DNA of 64,000 bases from assembly GCA_045805505.1 (NCBI GenBank), contig JBJMLA010000162.1, positions 1 to 64,000 of the forward strand, written 5' to 3'. This DNA is from BP-464 sp045805505. GTDB taxonomy: Bacteria; Actinomycetota; Thermoleophilia; Solirubrobacterales; Solirubrobacteraceae. The translations under genes and the position numbers were made by a program. Shown here one piece after another: positions 25,160-33,349 of this stretch (positions are counted from its first letter, which is position 1; every line of letters begins with the position of its first letter). Below the pieces are notes generated by a model that did no database searches, was not told the DNA's origin, and was given only the letters and a program-made list of their open reading frames with translations.

Positions 25160-27238
25160 TTGAGTGACTTCCTGACCGACCATGGTGTCGTCGTCGCGCT
25201 TCTCTGCGCGGCCCTCGCCGTGGTCTACGGGCTCGTGACGACCCGCTCGCTGCTGTCCCTGTCACCCGGCAACGCCGAGATGCAGCGCATCTCCGCCGCC
25301 GTCCAGACCGGCGCAAAGGCGTACCTGAACCGCCAGTACATGATCATCGCCCTCGTTGGCGTGGTGCTGGCCGTCGCGCTGATCTTCGTCCGTGACGGCT
25401 ACGTCGCGCTCGGCTTCGTGATCGGCGGCGTCCTCTCGGGCGCGACCGGCTTCATCGGCATGAACGTGTCGGTGCGCGCCAACGCCCGCGTGGCCGAGGC
25501 GGCCCGCAGCGGCGTCTCGCCGGCGCTGACCGCGGCGTTCCGCGGCGGCGCCATCACCGGCCTGCTCGTCGTCGGCCTCGCGCTGCTCGGCGTCGCCGGC
25601 TACTACGGCATCCTGACCACGATCTTCGACCGGAGCCCTGAGGAGTCCGTGGACGCCCTCATCGGCCTCGGCTTCGGTGGGTCGCTGATCTCCGTCTTCG
25701 CCCGACTGGGCGGCGGCATCTTCACCAAGGCCGCTGACGTCGGCGCCGACCTCGTCGGCAAGGTCGAGGCGGGCATCCCCGAGGACGACCCGCGCAACCC
25801 GGCGACGATCGCCGACAACGTCGGCGACAACGTCGGCGACTGCGCCGGCATGGCCGCGGACCTGTTCGAGACCTACGCGGTGACCCTGGTCGCCGTCATG
25901 TTCCTCGGTGTCCTGAGCTTCTCCGGCGAGGTCCAGACGCAGGCCGCGCTGTACCCGCTGGTGCTCGGCGGTGTGGCGATCCTCGCCTCGATCGTCGGCA
26001 CGTTCTTCGTGCGCACCAGCTCCGACAACGTCGAGAGCGCCCTCTATAAGGGCCTCGTCGCCTCCGGCGTCATCGCCGCGGCGGCGTTCTACCCGGTCAC
26101 CAAGTGGATGGCCGACGACCTCAGCGACACGGCTTCGGCCGGGGACCTGTACCTCTGCGCGCTGGTCGGCCTGGCCGTCACCGCGTGCCTGTTCGTGATC
26201 ACCGACTACTACACGTCGACGCGCTTCGGCCCGGTCAAGAAGACCGCCGCCGCTTCGCAGACCGGTCACGCCACGAACATCATCCAGGGCATGTCGTCGG
26301 GTCTCCAGGCCACGGCGCTGCCCGCCATCGTGCTCGTGCTCGGCATCTTCGCCGCGTGGAAGCTCGCGGGCGGCAACGAGGGTGACGGGATCTACGGCAT
26401 CGGCATCGCGGTCGTCGGCCAGCTCTCGCTGACCGGCCTGATCGTCGCGCTCGACGCCTTCGGCCCGATCACCGACAACGCCGGCGGCATCGCCGAGATG
26501 GCCGACCTCCCCGAGGAGGTCCGCACGATCACCGACAAGCTCGACGCGGTCGGCAACACGACCAAGGCCGTCACCAAGGGCTACGCGATCGGCTCCGCCG
26601 TTCTCGCCGCCGTGGTGCTGTTCGCGGCGTTCGTCATCGAGCTCGCCCGCGAGGGTGTGTCCGGTGACCAGATCGAGTCGATCAACGGCTTCAACCTGCT
26701 CAACCCCGAGGTCCTGATGGGCCTCATCCTGGGCGGCATGATGGTCTGCCTGTTCGCCGCTCTCTCGATGGAGTCCGTCGGCCGTGCCGGCGGCGCCGTC
26801 GTCGAGGAAGTGCGCCGGCAGTTCCGCGAGAAGCCGGGCATCATGGACGGCACCGACGAGCCGGACTACGCCGCGTGCGTGGACCTGGTGACCAAGGCGG
26901 CTCAGCGCGAGATGATCCTCCCGTCGCTGCTGCCGATCGGCCTGACGCTCATCGTCGGCCTCATCGACGTCCAGGCCCTGGGCGGCCTGCTCATCGGCGT
27001 CATCGTCGTCGGCTTCTTCTTCGCCGTCATGATGACCGCCGGCGGCGGTGCCTGGGACAACGCCAAGAAGCTGATCGAGGACGGCGCGTTCGGCGGCAAG
27101 GGCTCCGAGGCCCACGCCGCGTCGGTCACCGGCGACACCGTCGGCGACCCGTTCAAGGACACGTCGGGTCCCGCGATCAACCCCATGATCAAGGTCGCCA
27201 ACATCGTGGCGATCCTGATCATCCCGATCATCACCTAG
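25160..27238 (+). CDS. hppA: K+-independent H+-translocating inorganic pyrophosphatase
   Basis: A 692-residue membrane ion pump of about 16 helices that couples PPi hydrolysis to proton export. The substrate site motif runs from residue 192 (DVGADLVGKVEAGIPEDDPR, then NVGDNVGDCAG). The segment GNTTKA at residues 465-470 carries Lys469; this Lys marks the K+-independent subfamily, where K+-dependent pumps have Ala. The start is TTG, supported by AAAGGAT 7 bases upstream. TAGACT at 25088-25093 is a likely -10. A strong terminator follows, so it is monocistronic. Confidence 0.97.
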   Translation: MSDFLTDHGVVVALLCAALAVVYGLVTTRSLLSLSPGNAEMQRISAAVQTGAKAYLNRQYMIIALVGVVLAVALIFVRDGYVALGFVIGGVLSGATGFIGMNVSVRANARVAEAARSGVSPALTAAFRGGAITGLLVVGLALLGVAGYYGILTTIFDRSPEESVDALIGLGFGGSLISVFARLGGGIFTKAADVGADLVGKVEAGIPEDDPRNPATIADNVGDNVGDCAGMAADLFETYAVTLVAVMFLGVLSFSGEVQTQAALYPLVLGGVAILASIVGTFFVRTSSDNVESALYKGLVASGVIAAAAFYPVTKWMADDLSDTASAGDLYLCALVGLAVTACLFVITDYYTSTRFGPVKKTAAASQTGHATNIIQGMSSGLQATALPAIVLVLGIFAAWKLAGGNEGDGIYGIGIAVVGQLSLTGLIVALDAFGPITDNAGGIAEMADLPEEVRTITDKLDAVGNTTKAVTKGYAIGSAVLAAVVLFAAFVIELAREGVSGDQIESINGFNLLNPEVLMGLILGGMMVCLFAALSMESVGRAGGAVVEEVRRQFREKPGIMDGTDEPDYAACVDLVTKAAQREMILPSLLPIGLTLIVGLIDVQALGGLLIGVIVVGFFFAVMMTAGGGAWDNAKKLIEDGAFGGKGSEAHAASVTGDTVGDPFKDTSGPAINPMIKVANIVAILIIPIIT

Positions 27239-27269
27239 GGCGCCAGCGCTCCAGGTCTGTCGTGCCCGA

Positions 27270-27297
27270 GGGCCGTCACGCGAGTGGCGGCCCTTTT
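27270..27297 (+). terminator. Intrinsic terminator of hppA
   Basis: A 10-bp stem (GGGCCGTCAC with GTGGCGGCCC, one G-T pair) and a GCGA tetraloop are followed by TTTT. It lies 31 bases after the stop codon. Confidence 0.85.
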
Positions 27298-27343
27298 GGC
27301 ATCCAGGGGGTGGGGGTGCCTACGCCTGCGTTCGTCCGCGGAT

Positions 27344-27382
27344 GGGCGGTCAAAGTGACCGCATAGGTCGCTTTGACCGCCC
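27344..27382. repeat. Long inverted repeat, 17-bp arms, 5-base loop
   Basis: GGGCGGTCAAAGTGACC and GGTCGCTTTGACCGCCC are reverse complements apart from one position, with GCATA between. No T tract follows either way. The repeat covers the end of the broken antitoxin-like gene, so it may be a small mobile repeat, an operator or a remnant of an insertion. Confidence 0.7.
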
Positions 27383-27646
27383 ACGGTCGAGGGCCGCGCG
27401 GATCTCCGCGGGCATCGGCGCGTCCGCGAGGCCGGTGAGGGTGGCGAGGACGGCGGCGGTCGAGCGGCCCTCCGGGCTGAGGATGCGCGCGCCGACGGCG
27501 TAGACGCCCGGCAGGACAGGGCGCAGGCGGCCGGCGGCCAGGGCGTCGTCGACGTCGAGGCCGAGCTCGGCGAGCTGGCGGTGGGTCAGGACGCCGTTCT
27601 GGGCCTTGGCCAGGGCGGCGACGCGGGGGTCTGGATCGCGGATCAT
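27350..27646 (-). pseudogene. Truncated AbiEi-type antitoxin/DUF559 N-terminal fragment
   Basis: A 98-residue frame beginning MIRDPDPRVAALAKAQNGVL. Residues 9-75 look like the winged-helix N terminus of AbiEi-like antitoxins and of the large actinobacterial DUF559 (Vsr-like endonuclease) proteins: VLTHRQLAELGLDVDDALAAGRL and VLPGVYAVGARILSPEGR. Whole proteins of this kind have about 280 residues; here the homology stops near residue 80 and the rest is read from an inverted repeat. It is most likely a decayed relic. Expression as a short DNA-binding protein cannot be excluded. Confidence 0.6.
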
Positions 27647-27728
27647 CGATCCAGCGTGCGCGGCGCGGACGCGCGTGGGCGCGGCGCAACGCAACGAAAG
27701 GCGCACGGCGCCGTGAGATGATCGCGGC

Positions 27729-29330
27729 ATGGCTGCTGCCCTTGCCGCCCGCACGATGTGCGAGGCGCTGCTCACCACCGCCGCCGAGCGTCCCGACCAG
27801 GTCGCGCTGCGCACGCCCGACGACAGCCCGTCGCTGACCTACGCGCAGGCGCTCGAGCGCGTCGAGGCGCTGGCCGCCGGGCTCCACGGCCTCGGCGTGC
27901 GCCGGGGCGACACGGTCGGCCTGATGATGGTCAACCGGCCCGGGTTCCACCTGTTCGATGCCGCGGCGATGATGCTCGGCGCCTGCCCGTTCAGCCTGTA
28001 CAACACGTCTCCGGCCGAGGACATCGGCTACGTGATGGGCGACGCGGGCAACCGGATCGTCATCTGCGAGCAGCAGTTCCTCGGGCGCCTGCGCGAGGCC
28101 AACGAGCACGGGGCGGGCGTCGAGACGTTCATCTCGATCGACGGCGGCGAGGACTCGCTGGGCATCGGCGACGTCGTGGCCGCGGCGCAGGAGGACTTCG
28201 ACTTCGAGGCCTCCTGGCGCGCGGTGGAGCCGAGCGACCTGCTGACGCTGATCTACACGTCCGGGACGACGGGGCCGCCCAAGGGCGTCGAGTTGACGCA
28301 CGCGAACATCCTCGCCGAGCTCAACGCCGTCCACGCCCTGGTGCCCACGGGCAGCGGCGGCCGCCAGGTCTCGTTCCTGCCCGCTGCGCACATCGCGGAC
28401 CGCTGGGCGTCGCACTACTCGGCCTTCATGACCTACGGCAACACGGTCACCAGCGTGGCGGCGCTGCCCGATCTCTTCGCCGCGGTGGCCCAGGTGCGCC
28501 CGACGGTCTTCGGGGCCGTGCCGCGCGTCTGGGAGAAGCTCAAGGCCGGGCTGGAGGCCAAGGGCGTGACCGCCGAGACGCCGGGCGACACCGTCAGGCA
28601 GATGCTGGGCTTCGACCAGGTCGAGTGGTTCGTGACGGGCGCGGCTCCGACGCCGAAGCCGCTGCTGGAGTTCTTCGACGCGCTGGGCATCCGCATCTGC
28701 GAGGTCTGGGGGATGAGCGAGACGTCCTGCGTGGTGACCACGAACACGCCGGAGCGCTGGCGCCCGGGCTCGGTGGGCGTGGCCGCGGAGGGCATGGAGC
28801 TGCGGCTCGAGTCCGACGGCGAGCTGCTCGTCCGCGGCCCGCTGATCATGCGCGGCTACCGCAACCAGCCCGAGAAGACCGCCGAGACGATCGACGAGGA
28901 GGGCTGGCTGCGCACCGGCGACATCGCCAAGGTCGACGAGGACGGCTTCTGGTGGATCGTCGATCGCAAGAAGGAGCTGATCATCAACGCGGCCGGCAAG
29001 AACATGTCCCCGGCCAACATCGAGGCGCAGCTCAAGGCCGCCGGCCCGCTGATCGGGCAGGCCGCCGTCATCGGCGACCGCCGGCCCTACAACGTCGCAC
29101 TGCTGGTGCTCGACCCCGACGCGGACCGCGACGGTGACGTGGAGGCCCGGGTGCGCGCCGAGGTCGACGCGGCCAACGAGAAGCTCGCCCGCGTCGAGCA
29201 GATCAAGCGCTTCAAGATCCTCGAGGACGAGTGGCTGCCCGGCGGCGACGAGCTGACGCCGACGATGAAGCTCAAGCGGCGGCCGATCGCCGAGAAGTAC
29301 GCGCAAGAGATCGACACGCTGTACGCCTGA
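27729..29330 (+). CDS. AMP-binding long-chain acyl-CoA synthetase (FadD15-like)
   Basis: A 533-residue adenylate-forming enzyme that activates a fatty acid with ATP and joins it to CoA. TLIYTSGTTGPPKGVELTH is the P-loop-like motif, VWGMSETSCVVTTN the A5 region, and EGWLRTGDIAKVDEDGFWWIVDRKKELI the hinge, with NMSPANIE after it. It is shorter than typical FadD15 proteins (about 600) by loss of N-terminal and internal loops. The start MAAALAARTMCEAL follows the divergent truncated antitoxin. Confidence 0.92.
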   Translation: MAAALAARTMCEALLTTAAERPDQVALRTPDDSPSLTYAQALERVEALAAGLHGLGVRRGDTVGLMMVNRPGFHLFDAAAMMLGACPFSLYNTSPAEDIGYVMGDAGNRIVICEQQFLGRLREANEHGAGVETFISIDGGEDSLGIGDVVAAAQEDFDFEASWRAVEPSDLLTLIYTSGTTGPPKGVELTHANILAELNAVHALVPTGSGGRQVSFLPAAHIADRWASHYSAFMTYGNTVTSVAALPDLFAAVAQVRPTVFGAVPRVWEKLKAGLEAKGVTAETPGDTVRQMLGFDQVEWFVTGAAPTPKPLLEFFDALGIRICEVWGMSETSCVVTTNTPERWRPGSVGVAAEGMELRLESDGELLVRGPLIMRGYRNQPEKTAETIDEEGWLRTGDIAKVDEDGFWWIVDRKKELIINAAGKNMSPANIEAQLKAAGPLIGQAAVIGDRRPYNVALLVLDPDADRDGDVEARVRAEVDAANEKLARVEQIKRFKILEDEWLPGGDELTPTMKLKRRPIAEKYAQEIDTLYA

Positions 29331-29343
29331 CCAAAAACTAAAG

Positions 29344-29371
29344 CTTACGTTCACGTCAACTTGGCTAGACT
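29344..29371 (+). promoter_or_regulatory. MerR-type operator and promoter of the MFS-merR pair
   Basis: CTTACGT-TC-ACGTCAA (29344-29359) is an imperfect inverted repeat just upstream of TAGACT (29366-29371). The ATG of the exporter is 6 bases beyond the hexamer, so the mRNA would be leaderless. A dyad at the -35 side is the usual MerR-family layout, and the downstream gene is a MerR regulator. Confidence 0.55.
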
Positions 29372-29377
29372 GGCCTC

Positions 29378-30838
29378 ATGGCCAGCATCGCCCAGACCGA
29401 ACCACGCCGCCAACGGGTCGGCGTCCACGCCGAGCACCCGCACTACAAGTGGTGGGCCCTCTCGTGCACCAGCCTGGGGATGCTGCTGGCGACGATCAAC
29501 TCCGGCACGCTGATCATCGCCCTGCCCGACCTGGGCGACGCGCTGCACACGAGCATCCTGTCGCTCGTCTGGGTGATCCTGGCCTACATGATCGCCAGCA
29601 CCGTGCTGGTGCTCACCGCCGGGCGCCTCTCGGACCTCTTCGGCCGCAAGCAGGCCTACGTCGCGGGCTTCGTCGTCTTCGGCCTCGCGTCGCTGGGCGC
29701 GGGCTTCGCCGGCGACTCGACCGTGCTGATCGCCTGGCGCGTCGTCCAGGGCATCGGCGCGGCGTTCCTGTTCGCCAACGCGAGCGCGCTGGTCACCGAC
29801 GCCTTCCCGCGCGAGCAGCTCGGGGTGGCGATGGGCACCAACACGATGGTCGCCGCGGTCGGGCTGGTCCTCGGGCCGGTCCTCGGCGGCGCGCTGGTGG
29901 CCATCGGCTGGCAGTGGGTCTTCTGGTTCAACGTCCCGCTCGCGCTGATCGGGTCGCTGTGGGCCGGCAACGTGCTCCACGAACTGGCCAAGCGCGACGA
30001 CAACCGCGGCTTCGACCTCATCGGCACCACGACGTTCGTCATCGGGCTCACGGGCCTCGTCTACGGCGTGTCGCGCGGCGGCCTGCACGGCTGGACCGAT
30101 CCGCTGACGCTCGGCGGCATCATCGTCGGCGCCGTGCTCATCCCGGCGTTCGTCCTCATCGAGCGCGGCCAGCGGGCGCCGATGCTCGACCTGTCGATCT
30201 TCCGCAACCGCCTGTTCAGCGCCGCGACGGCCGCCGCCTTCATCAACGGCCTGTCGCGCTTCGCGCTGATGTTCCTGTTCGTCTTCTACTTCCAGGGCGT
30301 CAAGGGCGACGACCCGATCCTGGCCGGCATCAAGATCGCCCCGATGGCCATCGGCATGCTGATCGCCTCGCCGCTGGCGGGGATCTGGGCCGACCGCCGC
30401 GGCTCGCGCACCCTCGCCGCGCTGGGGATGCTCGTCTCGGCCGTCGCCCTGGCGGGCATGACGCTGCTCGACGTCGACACGGGCTACTGGATGAGCACGC
30501 TGTGGCTGTTCATCGTCGGCGTCGGCTCGGGCATGTTCAACAGCCCGAACACCGCGGCGATGATGGGCACCGTCCCGGCCGAGCGGCGCGGTATCGCCGC
30601 CGGAGCGCGGATGATGCTGCAGAACACCGGGGCGGTCCTGTCGATCGCCTTCGTGCTGGCCATCGTCACCACCGCCGTGCCCAAGGACGTGCTCTTCAAG
30701 ATCTTCTCCGGCGTCGCCACCGGGCTGTCACCCGCCCAGCTCGCGCCGTTCATCGCCAACATGCACACCGCGCTGTGGGTGCTGGCCGCGACGTCGCTGG
30801 CCGGCGCCCTCGTCTCGCTGATGAGGCCGAAGACGTGA
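29378..30838 (+). CDS. MFS exporter, DHA2 (14-TMS, EmrB/QacA-like) family
   Basis: A 486-residue membrane transporter with about 14 helices. WVILAYMIASTVLVLTAGRLSDLFGRK contains the loop 2-3 MFS motif A, and GLVLGPVLGGALV matches antiporter motif C. DHA2 members export drugs, dyes or metabolites by proton antiport. The N terminus has a basic cytoplasmic stretch. It shares a 4-bp overlap with the MerR gene, which probably regulates it from the operator upstream. Confidence 0.93.
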   Translation: MASIAQTEPRRQRVGVHAEHPHYKWWALSCTSLGMLLATINSGTLIIALPDLGDALHTSILSLVWVILAYMIASTVLVLTAGRLSDLFGRKQAYVAGFVVFGLASLGAGFAGDSTVLIAWRVVQGIGAAFLFANASALVTDAFPREQLGVAMGTNTMVAAVGLVLGPVLGGALVAIGWQWVFWFNVPLALIGSLWAGNVLHELAKRDDNRGFDLIGTTTFVIGLTGLVYGVSRGGLHGWTDPLTLGGIIVGAVLIPAFVLIERGQRAPMLDLSIFRNRLFSAATAAAFINGLSRFALMFLFVFYFQGVKGDDPILAGIKIAPMAIGMLIASPLAGIWADRRGSRTLAALGMLVSAVALAGMTLLDVDTGYWMSTLWLFIVGVGSGMFNSPNTAAMMGTVPAERRGIAAGARMMLQNTGAVLSIAFVLAIVTTAVPKDVLFKIFSGVATGLSPAQLAPFIANMHTALWVLAATSLAGALVSLMRPKT

Positions 30839-31251
30839 AGATCGGCGAGGTCGCCCGCAGCGTCGGCACCACGCCGCGCACGATCCGCTACTACGAGGAG
30901 ATCGGCCTGCTGCCGTCCTCGGACGAGCGGGCGACCGGCGCGCACCGCGCCTACGACGAGCGCGACATCGAGCGGCTGCGCGATGCGCTGCGGCTCAAGG
31001 AGCTGCTGGGGCTCAGCCTCGAGGAGCTCAAGGCGATCCTCGAGGCCGAGGAGGCGCGGGCGTCGCTGCGCGAGGAATGGCACACCGACGAGCCCAGCCC
31101 GCAGCGCCGCCGCGAGATCCTCGAGGAGGCCCTGGGGCACCTCGACCGCCAGCTCGAGCTGGTTCGCAGGCGCCGCCAGGAGATCGACGTGCTCGAGGAG
31201 GAGCTCGCCGCGCGCCGCAAGCGCGTGCGGTCGCGCCTGAAGCAGGTCTAG
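30835..31251 (+). CDS. MerR family transcriptional regulator
   Basis: A 138-residue regulator with a GTG start. MKIGEVARSVGTTPRTIRYYEEIGLLP is the MerR winged HTH, followed by RAYDERDIERLRDALRLKELLGLSLEELKAIL. A C-terminal coiled coil (residues 90-138, rich in Glu and Arg) makes the dimer. There are no conserved metal-binding Cys residues, so an organic ligand is likelier. It is coupled to the exporter and is expected to act on the dyad at 29344-29359. Confidence 0.94.
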   Translation: MKIGEVARSVGTTPRTIRYYEEIGLLPSSDERATGAHRAYDERDIERLRDALRLKELLGLSLEELKAILEAEEARASLREEWHTDEPSPQRRREILEEALGHLDRQLELVRRRRQEIDVLEEELAARRKRVRSRLKQV

Positions 31252-31266
31252 ACTCGGCGGCCGCAC

Positions 31267-33171
31267 ATGGCCGAACGCCGCCTCCACGGACTTCAGCGCG
31301 TCCTCGGCACCAACGCCCTCTTCAGCACGGCGTACGGCAACGTCGGGTCGTCGATCTACTACGCGCTGGGCCTCGTCGCGAGCTTCGCGCTGGGCCTGAC
31401 CCCGGTCGTCTTCATCATCGCCGGGATCATCTTCTACCTGACCGCGGCGACCTACGCCGAGGCCACGGCGATGTACCCGGAGGCCGGCGGCTCGAGCTCG
31501 TTCGCCCGCCGCGCCTTCAACGAGTTCTGGTCCTTCTTCGCCGCCTGGGGCCAGATGCTCAACTACGTGATCACGATCGCCATCTCGGCGTTCTTCGTGC
31601 CGCACTACCTGGGCAGCGTCGTGGGCATCGACGCCCTGCGCCACAGCCCGGCCGACATCTTCTTCGGCATCGGCGTGGTCGTCGTGCTGGCGATGGTCAA
31701 CGTCCGCGGCGCCGAGGAGTCCGCCGCGGTGAACATCGGGCTGGCGCTGGCCGACTTCGCCACGCAGCTGCTGCTGGTGCTCGTCGGCCTGTTCCTCGTG
31801 TTCTCGCCCGAGACGCTGATCGACAACATCAGCCTGGGGGTCGCGCCGACCTGGAAGCAGTTCTTCCTGGCCATCCCGGTGGCGATGATCGCCTACACGG
31901 GAATCGAGACGATCTCCAACATGGCCGAGGAGGCCAAGGACGAGTCCAAGACGATCCCCGAGGCGATCAAGCGGGTCGTCATCGCCGTCTTCGCGATCTA
32001 CGCGCTGCTGCCGGCGGTGGCGCTCAGCGCGCTGCCGGTCCAGCAGGCGGCCGACGGCTCGTACTTCACGCTGCTGGGCCGGACCGAGGAGCAGGGCGGC
32101 TTCGCCGGCGACCCGGTCCTCGGCGTCGTCAAGAACATGGACCTCGGGGCGCTCCAGGGGGCGACCGAGATCTACGTCGGCCTGCTCGCCGCGACGATCC
32201 TGTTCATCGCCACCAACGCCGGCATCATCGGCGTCTCGCGGCTCGTCTACTCGATGGGCCTGCACCGCCAGGTGCCCGACCGGCTGCGCCAGCTGCACCC
32301 CAAGCACGGCACGCCGTGGATCGGGATCCTCGTCTTCGGCACGATCGCCTGCCTGACGATGATCCCGGGCAAGGCCGACTTCCTGGGCAACATGTACGCG
32401 TTCGGGGCGATGCTGTCGTTCACGATCGCGCACATCTCGGTGGCGCGATTGCGCTTCACCGAGCCCGACCACCCGCGTCCGTACCGCGGGCCGGGCTCGA
32501 TCCCGATCGGCCGGGGGCGATCGCTGCCCCTGTTCGCGGTGCTGGGCGGCCTCGGCACGGGCATGGCCTTCGTGGTCGTCACGTTCCTGCACCTCGCCGT
32601 CGCGGCGGCCGGCACCGCGTGGCTGCTGCTGGGCATCTTCGTCTACGTCGTCTACCGCCGGCGCCAGGGGCTGGACCTGACGACGACCGCGAAGGTCGCC
32701 ATTCCGCGGCCGGCCACGGAGTCCGAGGCCGAGTACGACTCGATCCTCGTGGCCTTCGACGGCGGGCGCTTCTACCCCAACGCGATCGCCACCGCGGCCA
32801 AGCTCGCCGCCCGGCGAAGGCGTGGCATCCACGTCCTCGTCACGCTCACCGTGCCCGCCTCCTCCCCGCTCGACGCCGACCTTCCCGAGCTGCAGATGGC
32901 GGCTCACGGGATCATCGAGCAGGCGCGCATCCAGGGCGGCCGGCGCGTCACCGGCCACGTCGAGCGCGTGCGCGCCGGCCAGGCCGGGCGCATGATCGTC
33001 GAGGAGGCCAAGGACATGCGCGCGAGCGCGATCGTGATGCCGCTCGGCCGGCGCGGCGGCGGCACGGTGTTCGGCAAGACCGTCGAGACGGTGCTGGCCA
33101 ACCGCCCGTGCCGGGTGATCATCGAGTCCGACCCCAGCACGGCGGGCAAGGCGGTGGCCGGTGCCGCGTGA
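31267..33171 (+). CDS. APC superfamily permease fused to a universal-stress-protein domain
   Basis: A 634-residue protein. Residues 1-460 hold about 12 helices of the APC fold, starting with FSTAYGNVGSSIYYALGLVASFALGLTP, the unwound helix-1 substrate site. Residues 480-625 form a cytoplasmic Usp-type alpha/beta domain (YDSILVAFDGG and GRRGGGTVFGKT near the end). The bacterial KimA K+ importer has the same plan of an APC core plus cytosolic alpha/beta domain. The neighbours are a second such permease and two TrkA/RCK proteins, so a regulated cation importer is a fair guess; amino acid transport is the alternative. A TAGACT hexamer lies 12 bases before the ATG. Confidence 0.85.
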   Translation: MAERRLHGLQRVLGTNALFSTAYGNVGSSIYYALGLVASFALGLTPVVFIIAGIIFYLTAATYAEATAMYPEAGGSSSFARRAFNEFWSFFAAWGQMLNYVITIAISAFFVPHYLGSVVGIDALRHSPADIFFGIGVVVVLAMVNVRGAEESAAVNIGLALADFATQLLLVLVGLFLVFSPETLIDNISLGVAPTWKQFFLAIPVAMIAYTGIETISNMAEEAKDESKTIPEAIKRVVIAVFAIYALLPAVALSALPVQQAADGSYFTLLGRTEEQGGFAGDPVLGVVKNMDLGALQGATEIYVGLLAATILFIATNAGIIGVSRLVYSMGLHRQVPDRLRQLHPKHGTPWIGILVFGTIACLTMIPGKADFLGNMYAFGAMLSFTIAHISVARLRFTEPDHPRPYRGPGSIPIGRGRSLPLFAVLGGLGTGMAFVVVTFLHLAVAAAGTAWLLLGIFVYVVYRRRQGLDLTTTAKVAIPRPATESEAEYDSILVAFDGGRFYPNAIATAAKLAARRRRGIHVLVTLTVPASSPLDADLPELQMAAHGIIEQARIQGGRRVTGHVERVRAGQAGRMIVEEAKDMRASAIVMPLGRRGGGTVFGKTVETVLANRPCRVIIESDPSTAGKAVAGAA

Positions 33172-33349
33172 CGTGCACCGCCGCGGCACGATCGTGCTGT
33201 CCTGCGCGCTGATGCTGATCGGCGTGGCGATGGTGGCCCGGACGATCGACGAGGGCGGCGGCGCGATCTCGGCCGGGGTGCTGCTCGGCGTGCTGTTCAT
33301 CTTCGTGGGAGGGGGCCGGCTGTGGATCGCCACACGGGCGGACCGCTGA
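33161..33349 (+). CDS. Small two-helix membrane protein
   Basis: A 62-residue protein with a GTG start that overlaps the preceding permease gene by 11 bp. Two hydrophobic spans (residues 10-27 and 36-54) are separated by TIDEGGGAIS. Its end overlaps the next permease by 28 bp, so the three genes are read as one block. I do not recognise a family; an accessory subunit of the flanking transporters is possible. Confidence 0.65.
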   Translation: MPRDVHRRGTIVLSCALMLIGVAMVARTIDEGGGAISAGVLLGVLFIFVGGGRLWIATRADR

